A stretch of DNA of 64,000 nt from Metopolophium dirhodum (lineage: Eukaryota; Arthropoda; Insecta; Hemiptera; Aphididae): assembly GCF_019925205.1 (NCBI RefSeq), contig NC_083560.1, positions 34,022,270 to 34,086,269 on the forward strand, written 5' to 3'. The translations under genes were made by a program, and so were the position numbers. The notes below the pieces were generated by a model. That model made no database searches. It was not told where the DNA came from and saw nothing but the letters and a program-made list of their open reading frames with translations. Shown piece by piece: positions 36,404 to 47,707 of this stretch (within the stretch, counting starts at the first letter, position 1; every line of letters begins with the position of its first letter).

Positions 36404-39400
36404 ATAATTATGCAAGTCAGGTCAACGTTACGGCAGTGATAACGTTTGATTAGCGTACAAAATTTACGTTTATTTTATAATAGTTTTTTTAAAAATAATT
36501 TGACGTTTGCCCGTTAAACCATAGTTAAAAATACATTTTTTATATATCTGTGCGTTGATTTCGGATTTCATAGTTGATCAATCAGTCAATAACCTAGTTA
36601 AAAGAAAAGAACTTTATATTCATACTTTTCTAAACAGGTAGGTTATAATAGAATTTAGAATTGGATACTATTTTATAACATAAAATATAAGTGTTTCAAT
36701 TATATTTAATATTACATCATATTGATAGAATAATGCGGTTTCCACAAACCCAAGTATAAAAGAAGACTTGGATTAATATGATAATGTTTTTTTGTTTGTT
36801 TTTTAATCGTACAAGTTGTATGACATAAATATTTTAAGTTTTATCACTTTTATTTTTATTTGAATTTGAGTTTTAAGTAAATTTTTTTGAATTAAAAAGT
36901 AAGACATTTGAATATCTGTGTATTGTGTATATATTTTATCAGAATTTTACGTTCTTAAAATAACTTTCAGGGGGTGCCTGTGGTAATCCAGTGCTTAATT
37001 TGGGGGGGGGGGAAGGCAAAAGTACAAAATTAGCTAAACACAGAGTAGACAATGGGAAACTAAGGCAAATGAGGGGAGGGGAATGCCCCTTTTGACCCTC
37101 CCCCCTCCTGGATCTGCCACTGCTTCTGCATACCCTGAACAAGAAGGCTGCGCACGCCTATCAATGAAAGTAGTCATTTTGGATGTTATTTAAAAACCAT
37201 TTCCAATTCTCCTCTAAGTATACAAGGCATGTTAGTGTTTATAAGAAAAAACAATATTTTAACTTAAGAGGTTAACTTGGGAGGTACACCAGCATACGAT
37301 CTCTACGTCTTACAAATGCATAACATAGCAAATTGCAGGTACGTCCAACAGATCACATTTAGCTCTTTTAGTTTAAAAATTAGAGTGCATTTACTACTTA
37401 TAAAATTTAGAATTAAGATTATTGTCTAGTGAAGTAGTGAACCTCATACGGTTTTTAGAATCTGAGCGGAGCGATGAATGTATTGATTTTACAATAATGT
37501 TTTTTCTTTATTTTTATATCTGTCATTATGGGTTGAGGCAGAAAAACTTCTTCGATTTTCTTCGATTTGGGAGGTCAATATTTAAAATTCTCAATAGTTT
37601 TCAAAAACGACATCAAAATTAAGGAAAAATAGGAATTTTTACGCAAAATTGGTTTTTGACAAAATCGATTTTGATTTTTGCGTAACTCTAAAACAAATGA
37701 CCGTATATGCAATTTTCCCTGAACATTTATATTAACATTTGGTATAAGTACACCATAAAATATTCAAAATATTTTGACATGTTTTGAACTGTTTACGAAC
37801 ATTCTCAATTTTAATTTTTTTTAGTTTTTTTTCTATCAATGTCAATATAATTTTATTTGTTGGGCTTCCAAATTTAATACTAGACTCTTAAAATATTTTT
37901 ACAATGATATTTGAAAAATATTAAAAATTCATACGCACAATTTTGTTCATAAGCTTTTAAAGTTAGAATTTTGACCAAAAGATTCAAAATCATGAAAATG
38001 TGCAAACTATTTTCTAATCTAAGATTTTAAAACGTAATACAAAATTCCTTATAATGTTCTCTATCTTTATAAAAAAGTTAAATTACATTTTAATGAGCGT
38101 TTGAAGTTCAAATTTGTGCAACATTGGATATTCCCCGATTTCTCATGTAGTGATTTTCTTATTTTGTTGTAATTCAAAAAGGAATAACCTCAGACAATTG
38201 AGATTTATATCATATGTTTATTTTATCTATTCCTATACTTGATTAAACTTTCAAAATATTTCGATTTGTTTTGAGCTGTTTACAGAAAATTTCAATATTA
38301 AATGTATATTTCTTTTTGGGTTGAGGGAAGTTAGTAAAATGTTGCCCAGGGCTCTTAATGTCTAAATGTCACCACCTGCAACTTAATAGTGCTTAAAAAT
38401 ATTATATATTTTTTTACTTAGCCATTTTTACACGTAGTTTACGAAGGGTTTTTGATAATGATAATGTATCAGTATTGTACGGGCTGGAGTAAATAATAAT
38501 AATATACGAGTCCGGACACCAAACTCCTTTTTTTTACGACACTAACACCTAGGTCTAAAAAATATAAAATGGAGGACTAGCTGGTGTGTAGTGTTGTAAT
38601 GGCTCGAACAGTAGTGGTCGGGATCGCCTAGCAAATACTGTCGGCTATGTAGCGCTTGTTGTGGATTATGTGTATTTGTGTATGTATGTGGGTGTGTGTA
38701 CAATAAAACAAATAATAATAAAATGGTAACACGGTTTCTGGTAATAAGTTGCTGTTGTTGTATAATTCACAATAATAATAATAATGACACAGATATATAA
38801 TAAAATCACAGCAACACAATTGTATAAAAATATGATAGTAATAAATAATTAGTGCACGGCTCTTATAGCCAGCAGCATAAATAATATAATAATTAGCGCA
38901 CGGCTCTTATAGCCAGCAGCATAAATAATATAATAATTAACGCACGGCTCTTAAAGCCGCAGCAGCATAAATAATATAATAATTAACAAAATAATAATGC
39001 ACGACCCTTATGGCCTAACAGAATATATATAAATTGACCAGCTATTTAAGCTGTTAGCTCGTGTAGAGGTAAGTATGAAGTATAAAAAGAACACGTGGCC
39101 CTTCTGGCACACGATACTATAATAATTAGAAGATATCTGCGGCCCTTATGGTTCAACAGATTCAATATATTATAAATAAATAATAATATAATAATAAAAC
39201 TCACAGTTTGTGGAGCGCAGTCTAGCTAGCTGGTCCTGTGCTGAAAGATTATATAAAATAATACAAGGCAATGCTACAATAAATTAACAATAATATAATG
39301 ATAAAAGGTGACGATTCACACACGTAAGATCTGGACAAATATAATAATAATGCCTTTATGGCTCACAATAATAAAGGATGCGGTTGTGCCGATACGGCGA

Positions 39401-39480
39401 CATATACTCGACGATTAACACACACTCAGTAAAAATAATAAATGAGTATTGCCCTTATGGCTCACAATGATAAAGAAAAA
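36404..39480 (+). repeat. Composite repeat block, fourth copy (tandem to the third)
   Basis: Begins abruptly at ATAATTATGCAAGTCAGG. 36404-37830 is about 99% identical to 22578-24005 (a few substitutions, a four-base loss near 36591 and a shorter G-run). 37831-39440 parallels 34805-36385. Dispersed repeat at 37455-38320; open frame 37422-37622 duplicates that at 23601. It is an alternation of two sequence sources in one block, as expected from unequal exchange or gene conversion. Confidence 0.82.
38848..38975 (+). repeat. 44-bp tandem repeat, three units
   Basis: Three units of the repeat described at 35842. The third has CCGCAGCAGCATAA in place of CAGCAGCATAA. Confidence 0.75.
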
Positions 39481-39860
39481 AAATAATACAATTAATACGC
39501 ATATAGGCTCGAGCCTGGTCACTGTCACGTTAATTATAATACTGACCCTTTACCTTTAGAGTAGTATACAATAAAAAATAGTTGACATACGTCGGTGTTC
39601 TCGGTAAGACGTACTAAACAGGACAGATTCACGGCGGCCGTGCTAAATAATATTCGCATAGACGGCGCGGCGGCGTGCGATAACGTTTAATCTACATATT
39701 ATATAACTCACAAGACACATTCAATACGAAAATAAAACAATACAAATAAGGTGGTATGTGTGTGTGAGACCAGCTGTCTTCAATGACCAGTGATAATTAA
39801 ACTATAAGAATATTTAGAGTATATTATCTATATAATATAATATATAATTATATATATGTA
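39481..39860. other. End of the LTR-like segment with a GC-rich stretch
   Basis: Contains CGGCGGCCGTGC and GACGGCGCGGCGGCG words and ends near GGTATGTGTGTGTGAG. The layout resembles 47180-47400. Non-coding. Confidence 0.4.
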
Positions 39861-40700
39861 ATAGCTATCCCACCCGGCGTTGCCCGGGCGTAAGTCACCT
39901 TTGTAACTTTCGTTACCCATCAAATGTACAAACTCTATAATATGACTCAAACTTTGATCAATGCCTTATTTAATATTCGGTGTGTGATGTTCTAGATTTA
40001 TCTTAACTTTTTTTTGCTTGGAATAAAAATTCTTATTCGGAGCAGTATATTATCAGGTAGGCGATCTACCTGCGGTAAATCGCGGACCCCATGCTATTTG
40101 TACGTAAGTTGATTAAACTCTTAAGTATCAAAGTTATACCAAGTTTGTCATTTTTACTTAATTCCACCTACGGTGGATTAATATGATGAATAAATACAAA
40201 ATCCTAACCTAATATAATAACCGTACTAAAATCCGATGAATAAAAAAACCAAATTTAACTCTTTTTAAATTAGCCTATCTTCTTCCCAGAGGTCTAATCT
40301 ACCCATGAAAATTCATATATATATTGACGAAAAATAAGAATACAAATCAACAAACATTTAGATTGAATCGACCTTTTACAAAATGTCATGGTAAGATCAG
40401 TAGAAAGTGGAAAATTAGGTCTGTCTGAGTCACGGTCCATCCATACGTGTCTGGTTCACTAATACTAAACATTAAACAGTAATATCCATGGTATCCATCT
40501 TTGAAATAAAACAGGCCAGACAAGGACAAAAATTTAAATCATCACCAAAACATCTCCGTACCTATGTCATAGACTAGACACCGTGCCTATAAGCTAGCCA
40601 TTAGGTAATTATATAATATATTATACACCTAATACCACTGATACTAGTATTAGAGTACTTTAGATTACTAATATTCATAATCAATGCCAATACTTATGTG

Positions 40701-41659
40701 TAGGGCAGTGAATTTATTACATTAAAAAACTCACTAAATTGATTGCATTATTGCATTAAAATATATTAAAAATTGCACTGAATAATTTAAAAATTACATC
40801 GAAAAATTTAATTATAATCAATAAAATCAAACATATTAATAAATAATGATAATAAAAATTAAATATGAATATTGCTTACATTATTGCATTACATAACAAA
40901 TGATTTTTTTAAGTTTTCTTAGCGACCCTAATGCGGTAATCGCTTTATAGAAATATTAATAAAATAATAAGTATTCCAACAAAAATAGAAATTTGTGTAC
41001 TGCTACTTGCTTTTATTTAATATATTAAGTTATATAATCTTAAATGTAAACGAAAATCATGAAAAGTAGTTGAAATTGCAGTAAAATTAAAAAAGTCACT
41101 AAAATTGCATTTATTGCAATATTATTATTTTTTGTTGAAATTAAGAGTTTAAGAGGATGTCAAGCGGACTATTTGTTTTCTCTCTCCAGCCCACGCGCAA
41201 CATAGACAAAATACATTTGTGCAGAATCGTTTTTTCTATGTTTTGAAGTAATCTTAGAGTAAAATCACTCATTACAAAAAAGATAGAAAATAATATTTTT
41301 AAGGGAATGACATATCTCTAAATATTGTTTCAAAACAATTTAAACATAATTTAAATTAACAACATTTTTTTGTTTATGTCGAAAGTCAAATAAAAATAAA
41401 ATATAAAATCGATAAGTCATTCCCTCTAAAATATTATTCTCTATCTTCTTTGTAATGGGTGGTTTTACTCTGAAATATCTTAAGAATATGGAAAAAACGA
41501 ATCTGCGCAAATGCGTATTGTCTATGTTGCGGGTGGGTCAGAGAGAGAGAAACCAAATAGTGCGCTGACATCCTCTTTACGAAACATATTTTAATCTCAC
41601 TCAGCAATAAATATAATCATTTACAAAAAACATGCAAATGCAACAACTTCACTGCCCTA
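40701..41659. mobile_element. hAT MITE (959 bp) inside the Helitron, near-perfect 8-bp target duplication
   Basis: Starts TAGGGCAGTGAA and ends TTCACTGCCCTA, a 12-bp perfect inverted terminus. Flanked by CTTATGTG (40693-40700) and TTTATGTG (41660-41667), 7 of 8 identical. TTGCA words recur near both ends. No coding capacity. It contains the palindromic element at 41149-41579. Confidence 0.83.
41149..41579. mobile_element. Palindromic MITE (431 bp) nested in the hAT MITE
   Basis: The left half TTAAGAGGATGTCA...CGCAACATAGACAA and the right half TTGTCTATGTTGCG...TGACATCCTCTTTA are inverted copies over about 180 bases, with an 85-base centre. A single end of the same family lies at 16160-16215. 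No target duplication is evident. Confidence 0.78.
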
Positions 41660-42471
41660 TTTATGTGTTTATGTCGGCGCACACGAATTGCGTAACATGT
41701 CAGGTAAACGAACCTTTTTAAACAAAGTTCCTAATGTGATACTGCCATAATAATATAGGTGGGTTAGGAAAAATATAATATCATTATATAACTCATAAAT
41801 CATAGTCAAATATTTATAAAAAAAAAATTGTAATCGTAGAAACATAATAATATCAAGCATAAATCATATTATTGTAAAAAGTTAACTATACAAAATTTTA
41901 ATTTATTCTGTATTTATAAACATATTTTATTAGCTAATTTGTTTTCTTCAACAATAGTATAATTATTGTGATTTAAATACGATTTAGCTGTTTTATTAAT
42001 TTTCTATAAATAGTATTCTTTCTCATTATAGTTTTCGAACTTTTTCTAGACTTGTTATCAATATGATGGTGTTGGTTTGCATAATTTTAAAAGCTTCTAA
42101 ACATTTGTATGTTTGAATGAGGGAAATCAAAAAAAACATTAAATAATGATGCATTTTTAATATATGATTATTATTTTTGATAAAAAAAAAATAAAAATAT
42201 ATGTTAAAACTACCGGGAACTGCTAAAAAAAAATTACCCAATGCTGTTTGTACGAGTAAGTGTATTATTTAAATAAAAGTGATACCAAGTTTGTCGTTTT
42301 TACTTAATTCCACCTAAGATGGATTAATATAATCAATTAATACAAAATCCTAACCTAACCTAAAAACCGTAATAAAATCTGATGAATAAAAAAAAACAAA
42401 TTTTAAATTATAGCCTATATTCTTCCCAGAGGTCTAATTTACACACGAAAATTAATTTATATATATATATC

Positions 42472-42543
42472 AGTCCTTTCATTCGTAATGTTTCGAATCC
42501 TAGTTGCATTACGGCTTTGACGTGAAGTATTTGATCGTGGCAT
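42472..42543 (-). pseudogene. N-terminal remnant of a Helitron polyprotein
   Basis: The minus-strand ATG at 42543 opens MPRSNTSRQSRNATRIRN and about six more residues. This is the basic start typical of insect Helitron Rep/helicase proteins. The frame then runs into an AT microsatellite and the element's 3' region, so nearly the whole protein has been deleted. The placement, about 440 bases after the Helitron 5' end, fits a deleted, non-autonomous copy. Confidence 0.65.
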
Positions 42544-43019
42544 GGTATTGTTAATGAGAATATCGGCATAATAAAACAAAGTCGTACATTATAATCGCGG
42601 ACGATTTGCGACAACATATCAAGTAGGCAATCAACCCGATATAAGTGCAACCACCTTGGTAGACAATTCGATATAAAATTCGATTTGATACGTCCTTGTC
42701 CGAATAACTTATGGCCACCAACAATAAATAAATACTAATTAGTAATTTCTACTAATTATTTCTCCTATAACCAATATAGCAACTATATATAAAGAACAAT
42801 TACCATCGTAAATCTCAAAATCCCTGTTTGAGCACATCTCCGGGTCAGGCTTAATGAGTCCAATTGTGAATCTAAAACATTCAAGGACCCACTCAAGCAC
42901 ACACAACAAATTTCATTAAAATCGGTCCAGACGTTTAGGAGGAGTTCAGTGACATACACAAGTACAATAGAATTGTTTATATAAAGATGGTACATTGTAT
43001 ACATTGTATAAAGTACGGA

Positions 43020-43800
43020 CATACAATTGTTTGTATAAATACTGAGTAAATATTGAGTATTTACACAATAATCTATAAGAACGGTAATGTTGTTATAACG
43101 GTAATTGTATGGTAATTTTGTCATATTTTCCCCGATGACTAGATATCAAACATTGGCAACGCTGGTGCGACGACGACGACGACTACCGCGATTCTGAATT
43201 TAGTATAAATTTCCATTAAAAAGTTCGCACTTTTTCATTTATATCTTAATTTCTAAACGTACGGTTTTGATGATTTTTACAAAACTACGTTCTTCACAAT
43301 ATTTCTGTTGTTTTGGAGTTTACTTAAAGTTGATTGATGCATTAGAAAATCAGTTGTGACGTATAACAAATTTACGTATTTGTATTTTACACAGTTTATA
43401 TAGGCAACTCCTGCTTCGATATACGAAACACATTCAGTTATTTTTTTTTTTACTTAGCTCGCACCACAAATATAATAATAATAATTATGGTTGGTTTGTG
43501 AGGTTGATCAAAACGCTACTAAAACGTACGAACTAAATCGAAAAATAGGGAGTTGAAGTATCAGGGACTCATGGTCTAATCGTTCTTTTCTTCAGTTTCG
43601 GCAGCAGCGGCGGTGACTCAGCGACTGTTGCGACCCACTCAACGGTAATAACGATCCCAGCATTAAGCATTTAATAACGATTGCGTGATTTTTAATTTTT
43701 TTCAATTAACAAAATGAATGAACCAGTTAATTTTAAAAACGGAAGTGTATATACCTCACGTCCTCACTAATTAATTAGAGGTTTTTAATATGTTGTACAA
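43020..43800 (+). repeat. Dispersed repeat with (GAC)n and GC-rich blocks
   Basis: Shares a long ordered set of words with 61130-61800: CGACGACGACGACTAC, GATTCTGAATTTA, TTAAAAAGTT...CACTTTTTCATTTAT, TTGATGATTTTTACAAAA, AACAAATTTACGTATTTG, CTACTAAAACGTACGAAC, CAGGGACTCATGGTCTAATC and a CAG/CGG-rich block. A reverse fragment is at 27955-28130. The family is non-coding. Confidence 0.8.
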
Positions 43801-44054
43801 AAAAAATTATTAAAAATTACAAAAAAAGTAATCTATATATAACCTATATATGTGGAGCCTAAGAGCCTTGTTTTCAATTTTCAATCCTTAGCTATAAAAG
43901 TTGAACATTTTATAAATTTTTAACTACAAAATAATTATTAAATTTTAAATTTGATAAATTTTGTCAACATTTGGACTTTAAATGCTTATACAAAAAATTG
44001 TGCCTATGTATTATTAATATTTTTCATCTGCCATTAGAACGATATATCAGGAGC
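43801..44054 (-). repeat. Internal fragment of the GATTCTGAGCGGAG repeat
   Basis: Shows the sequence order seen at 57370-57545 (TTTTTAACTACAAAATAATT, AAATGCTTATACAAAAAATTG). Lies between two copies of the GC repeat. Confidence 0.6.
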
Positions 44055-44400
44055 CTGTAGCCACTCACTCAACGGCAATCACGATCACAGCAATATTAAG
44101 CATTTAATATCGATTGCGTCCAATCAGTTAATTTTAAAAACGGAAGCGTATATACCTCACGTCCACACTAATTAATTAGAGGTTTAAAAAAAAAATTTAA
44201 AAAATTACATATTAAAGCATAATAATATATTGATTGTTGTTGCAATTTTTTAAATTTCTAATGAAATAATATAATGTAAATATTTTATAAGATATTTTAG
44301 GAATATTTTAGCACGTACGGTTTTGATGATTTTTACAAAATCACGTTCTTCACCATATTTTTGATGTTTTGTAGTTTACAAAAATTAAATAATTATCTAA
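44055..44400 (+). repeat. Partial second copy of the (GAC)n/GC repeat
   Basis: 44070-44190 matches 43640-43785 (CACTCAACGG, AGCATTTAATA, GGAAGCGTATATACCTCACG, CTAATTAATTAGAGGTTT). 44315-44370 matches 43255-43320. The order is partly rearranged. Confidence 0.6.
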
Positions 44401-45071
44401 ACAAAACAAACATAGTATAAATTCAGATTTTACGAAGAGATTTTTGGTAGTGATTTTTTTTTTTCAGTAAAGACACTAATATAGATTCGTTTTAAATGAT
44501 ACAGACAAACAAAATTTAGTTAATCTCATGCACAATTATTTGAATACGTCCAATAATATATTATTCAAACACATCAAATTTCGTGTTAAAAATATATTAG
44601 GAATAAATTGAATACGAGATTCAGTTAGACATCAAGTTTTCTGTGTACTAATAAATAACATTACCAACATAAAAATTATGACATTTATTATTTATTATAA
44701 AGTAAATTTAATGATATTATAATTGTTATTAATAAAACGTTATAGTTTTCAATTGTGTATAAAAAAACATAACTATACAAATATTTTATCATAGATTATA
44801 TTCATAGGCAATGGAGTATTTACTATTTTAAATTGTATAAATATATTGTATAATATAATGTATTATTAATTTTAACATATAAAAGGAGAACATTATGTTT
44901 AATTTTTTTATAATCACCTGAGTTATAGGTGAGTATTTTTTTTTATAAATCTTTTATTTAAAACGTATTTATTTTGTTGTTAAAAAAACTACAGTTTAAT
45001 TGTTAGTTTAAACTATTAATATATTTAAAAAAATAATAATAAATTACGAAATTAATTATAGTGTAACTTAC
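44401..45071. other. A+T-rich interval, unassigned
   Basis: No feature beyond a weak foldback-arm trace near 44435-44485. This is where the rest of the Harbinger transposase below would be expected, and it is not visible. Confidence 0.35.
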
Positions 45072-45399
45072 CTTAAAGTTACGTACAACCTTTTAGCAGC
45101 TGAAATTGGCTTCTTAAAATTAGTCATTTTTTTTTTGAACTCGTTTAGGTACCGATTCTCTTTAAAATAAAGTCGTAAGTCCCAATCGACATTCGGAGGT
45201 ATTCGAAAAATCTAGTTGGTGATTTTTTTAAATCAGCATATAAATGATGGAACTCTCCGTACACTTTCCTGGTGCGATTAATTGGGTGAACGCTAACTCT
45301 TTTTTTTAATATTTTATTTCGTAAAAACGGATTGTCTAAGATTAAAGAGAGACGTTCCACTGTGATGAACGACATCCTCACTGAACAGATGAACTGCAA
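45072..45399 (-). pseudogene. Second PIF/Harbinger transposase relic, N-terminal exon
   Basis: The minus-strand frame from 45399 encodes VSVHPINRTRKVYGEFHHLY, then DLKKSPTRFFEYLRMSIGTY, then DFILKRIGT and a stop. This is the conserved N-terminal region of vertebrate-like and insect HARBI1-type transposases (HPIN...GEYH.L...F..YFRM). After a frame change at a ten-A run, NFKKPISAAKRLYVTLR continues to a donor at about 45071. The DDE domain is absent. A GC-rich inverted terminal hairpin lies just upstream (45475-45560). The sequence differs from the relic at 19825-20745, so it is a different lineage. Confidence 0.8.
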
Positions 45400-45474
45400 C
45401 TGAAAAAATTGGACAAATGTCTATTTGTGGTTGAATGTAAAACAGCATGCTGCTGAAAAAAAACGCTCCTCAAT

Positions 45475-45562
45475 GTACACACATTGGCGCTCACCGCTAG
45501 CCGAGCGTCGCCACCACCGACGCTGCCGCTCGACGCTCGCCAATGTACACGCGTCCTTAGGT
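45475..45562 (-). repeat. Probable Harbinger terminus: GC-rich imperfect hairpin
   Basis: On the minus strand it begins GGACGCGTGTACATTGGCGA, preceded by TAA, the usual Harbinger target. It folds back through GCGGCAGCGTCGG / CGACGCTCGGC to GAGCGCCAATGTGTGTACA. It recurs inverted at 63538-63625. Confidence 0.65.
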
Positions 45563-47300
45563 ATAACGTTTATAACGATTAATATAACAATTCACATTTA
45601 AATTCTAAATTTTTTCCACAATAATTTGGTTTTAAACCACTACCGAAAATTTGTTCAAGCTACGACCTTATGAATGGGTTTCATTATCGACGACGTTTAA
45701 AAGGACTGGACGCAGTGGCGTAGCCATGATTTTTCAATGGGGGGAGTGGGTTAAGTATAAATTAAACTTAGTTTTTTACAGTTTTCGTTATATTTGTTGA
45801 CCAATATTGAACTATTCAAAATCAAAGTTCAGCTGTGAACTTGTGAATGTACAATGTTTTATAATTATATATTGTAAACACCTCAATATGAAAATTAATA
45901 CATTTTTATTTGTACAGGTTATAAAATTATGCATAACAAATCAAATCCTAATAATATTATGAACATAACTAGGTATAATATTTACTATTTATCTATATCA
46001 AACATATTCTTCTGGTTTTTATACATTAAATAATTTAGAACCACATCAAAACATATTTAAATAATTTTTCATGCAAACCTTTTCTAACTACTGAATCCAA
46101 TATCCATAGAATCAGTAATATCAGTGTCATGGCTGTTTTCAGTATTTTTCAAGTTTAGGACAAAAAAACATTTGTTAGTCCCATATAGTCCCATTGCTAT
46201 ACGAGCTTTTAATTGCACTAATAAAATCATTAATTCAACTAATATAATATAATATGACTTAATGATTTTGCAGTTTTTGCTAACTGTTATGCAAATAGGT
46301 CATTTTTTAAATTAAATGTAATTAAATAATAATTACTTACAGTTTTAGCAATTTTAGTGGTTACATCTTCGCCATCTTCCACAGAACGTTTGTGTATGTC
46401 TTTATCAGTGTTAGTCTAAAATATAATAATCGACATACTAAACATAACTTCATGTTACTTTCCGGTTAGGTTAGATTTATCACAGTATCGCACGACCAAA
46501 AATAATAGATAACAATATAGTGTTCGCGTCGGGTACGGTACAATAATAGACCGTGCGCCCGGTCAGCATATATTTATGCGTGATACTCACACACTGACCG
46601 AATTGTGGGTCAGGTACAGCGACTCAGGAGAAGTGGACGGCTTCGCCGATCAAGACTCCCGAGTGCTAGTATGCGGTGGGTGCGTAGGTGTGTATGTGTA
46701 CTTAGGAATGAATGAAACTAGGTATGTAACTCTAGCATAAATGGTATACCAAGAAGATTTAGTTTATTGAGTTGCTGTTTTAATACACAATTTAAATAAT
46801 AATAGCACAAAATATGATTATTTACAGCAACACAATGGTGTCAATAGTGATAGTTGATAAATGATAATGAGCGGCACTTTTGGCCCGACAGAATAATAAT
46901 TTATAGGTAGCTCTTTGAGCTGTAACTCGTATAAGTATAATAACATGCCTAATGGGTGGAAAATATAATAGTAATAAAAAAAAAATTCACAGATTGTCGG
47001 TGCTCTGCCGGCCAGCCGCTACCTGTGTCCGTATAAAATAATTCTAAAATCGACAAATAATATAACATGGTGATTTGCGCCTCACACGAATCATAATATT
47101 ATTTAGTAATAAATTACACTTCGGGCCCCCGGGGCTTACTATCTACAAAAAAAAAAACTCGGCGATTAGCACCCACAGTAATAATATTACAATAACCTAA
47201 CTACACAGCGACGCCGCGGCACGTAATTAATAGTTATTTTTCGCCTTGACATTCACGACCAAACTGGCTGCGACACCGGCGGGCAACATTGACTACATAT
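45563..47300 (-). repeat. Long segment recurring inverted at 62400-63537
   Basis: Long colinear matches in opposite orientation. They include the Harbinger terminus and a hAT-type end CAGTGGCGTAGCC at 45713. Also shared are a coding-free A+T part (ATTTTTATTTGTACAGGTTATA), GGTTAGGTTAGAT near 46465, a GC block with GGGCCCCCGGGG near 47125, and CTCGGCGATTAGCACCCACA near 47160. A stretch of about 320 bases (46520-46840) is missing from the other copy, between GTGT words. The part 46800-47200 also resembles 35740-36385. Confidence 0.78.
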
Positions 47301-47707
47301 TTTATGTTTATTACCTACATAACAATTAAATAAAATATAAAAACGATATAATTGTTAAGATCGTGTGCGTGTGTTCGTCGGTCGGTGTGTGTGTGTAGCG
47401 GCGCGAACAAAATAGTCTTACCTTAGAATATCGTAATGTAAATTGTAATCAAACAGTTTTATCAAATATTGTAATAATTCACAACCATAATATCTTTAGT
47501 CGTGGTCATAACCACAGTGTTGTTGAAAACCCGTGCAGATAGTATAATTAAACATATAATATTATTGTTAAAATTATTATCAATCCGGTTTCTGGATACG
47601 AGTTCTTGGAATATTCAGAAACGTCTAATGTCATATATTTGTATAGATAGAAGGTACTAGAATTAATGAAATATACAATAGTCAATAATATAAATAATAC
47701 ATTTATT
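47301..47707. other. Short GT-rich stretch then unassigned DNA
   Basis: GTGT-rich stretch at about 47368-47396, then A+T-rich sequence with no assignment. Confidence 0.35.

Larger units (their letters stand above)
39861..42987 (-). mobile_element. Helitron-derived region, 5' end at 42987 and 3' end at 39861
   Basis: On the minus strand the right edge begins A|TCTTTATATAAACAATTCTA, followed by the insect Helitron leader (ACTGAACTCCTCCTAAACG, GGACCGATTTT). The left edge ends with the hairpin CCCGGgcaacgCCGGG, then TGGGATAGCTAT|T, close to the canonical CTRR|T. The N-terminus of a Rep/helicase polyprotein lies at 42472-42543. The sub-terminal segment occurs twice (40085-40320 and 42235-42460), so this is either two deleted copies or one with an internal duplication. 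A hAT MITE sits between. No Rep or helicase motifs remain. Confidence 0.75.

Noticed and set aside
42783..43124. 113-codon minus-strand frame
   Set aside because: It overlaps the Helitron 5' non-coding leader and has no similarity of its own.
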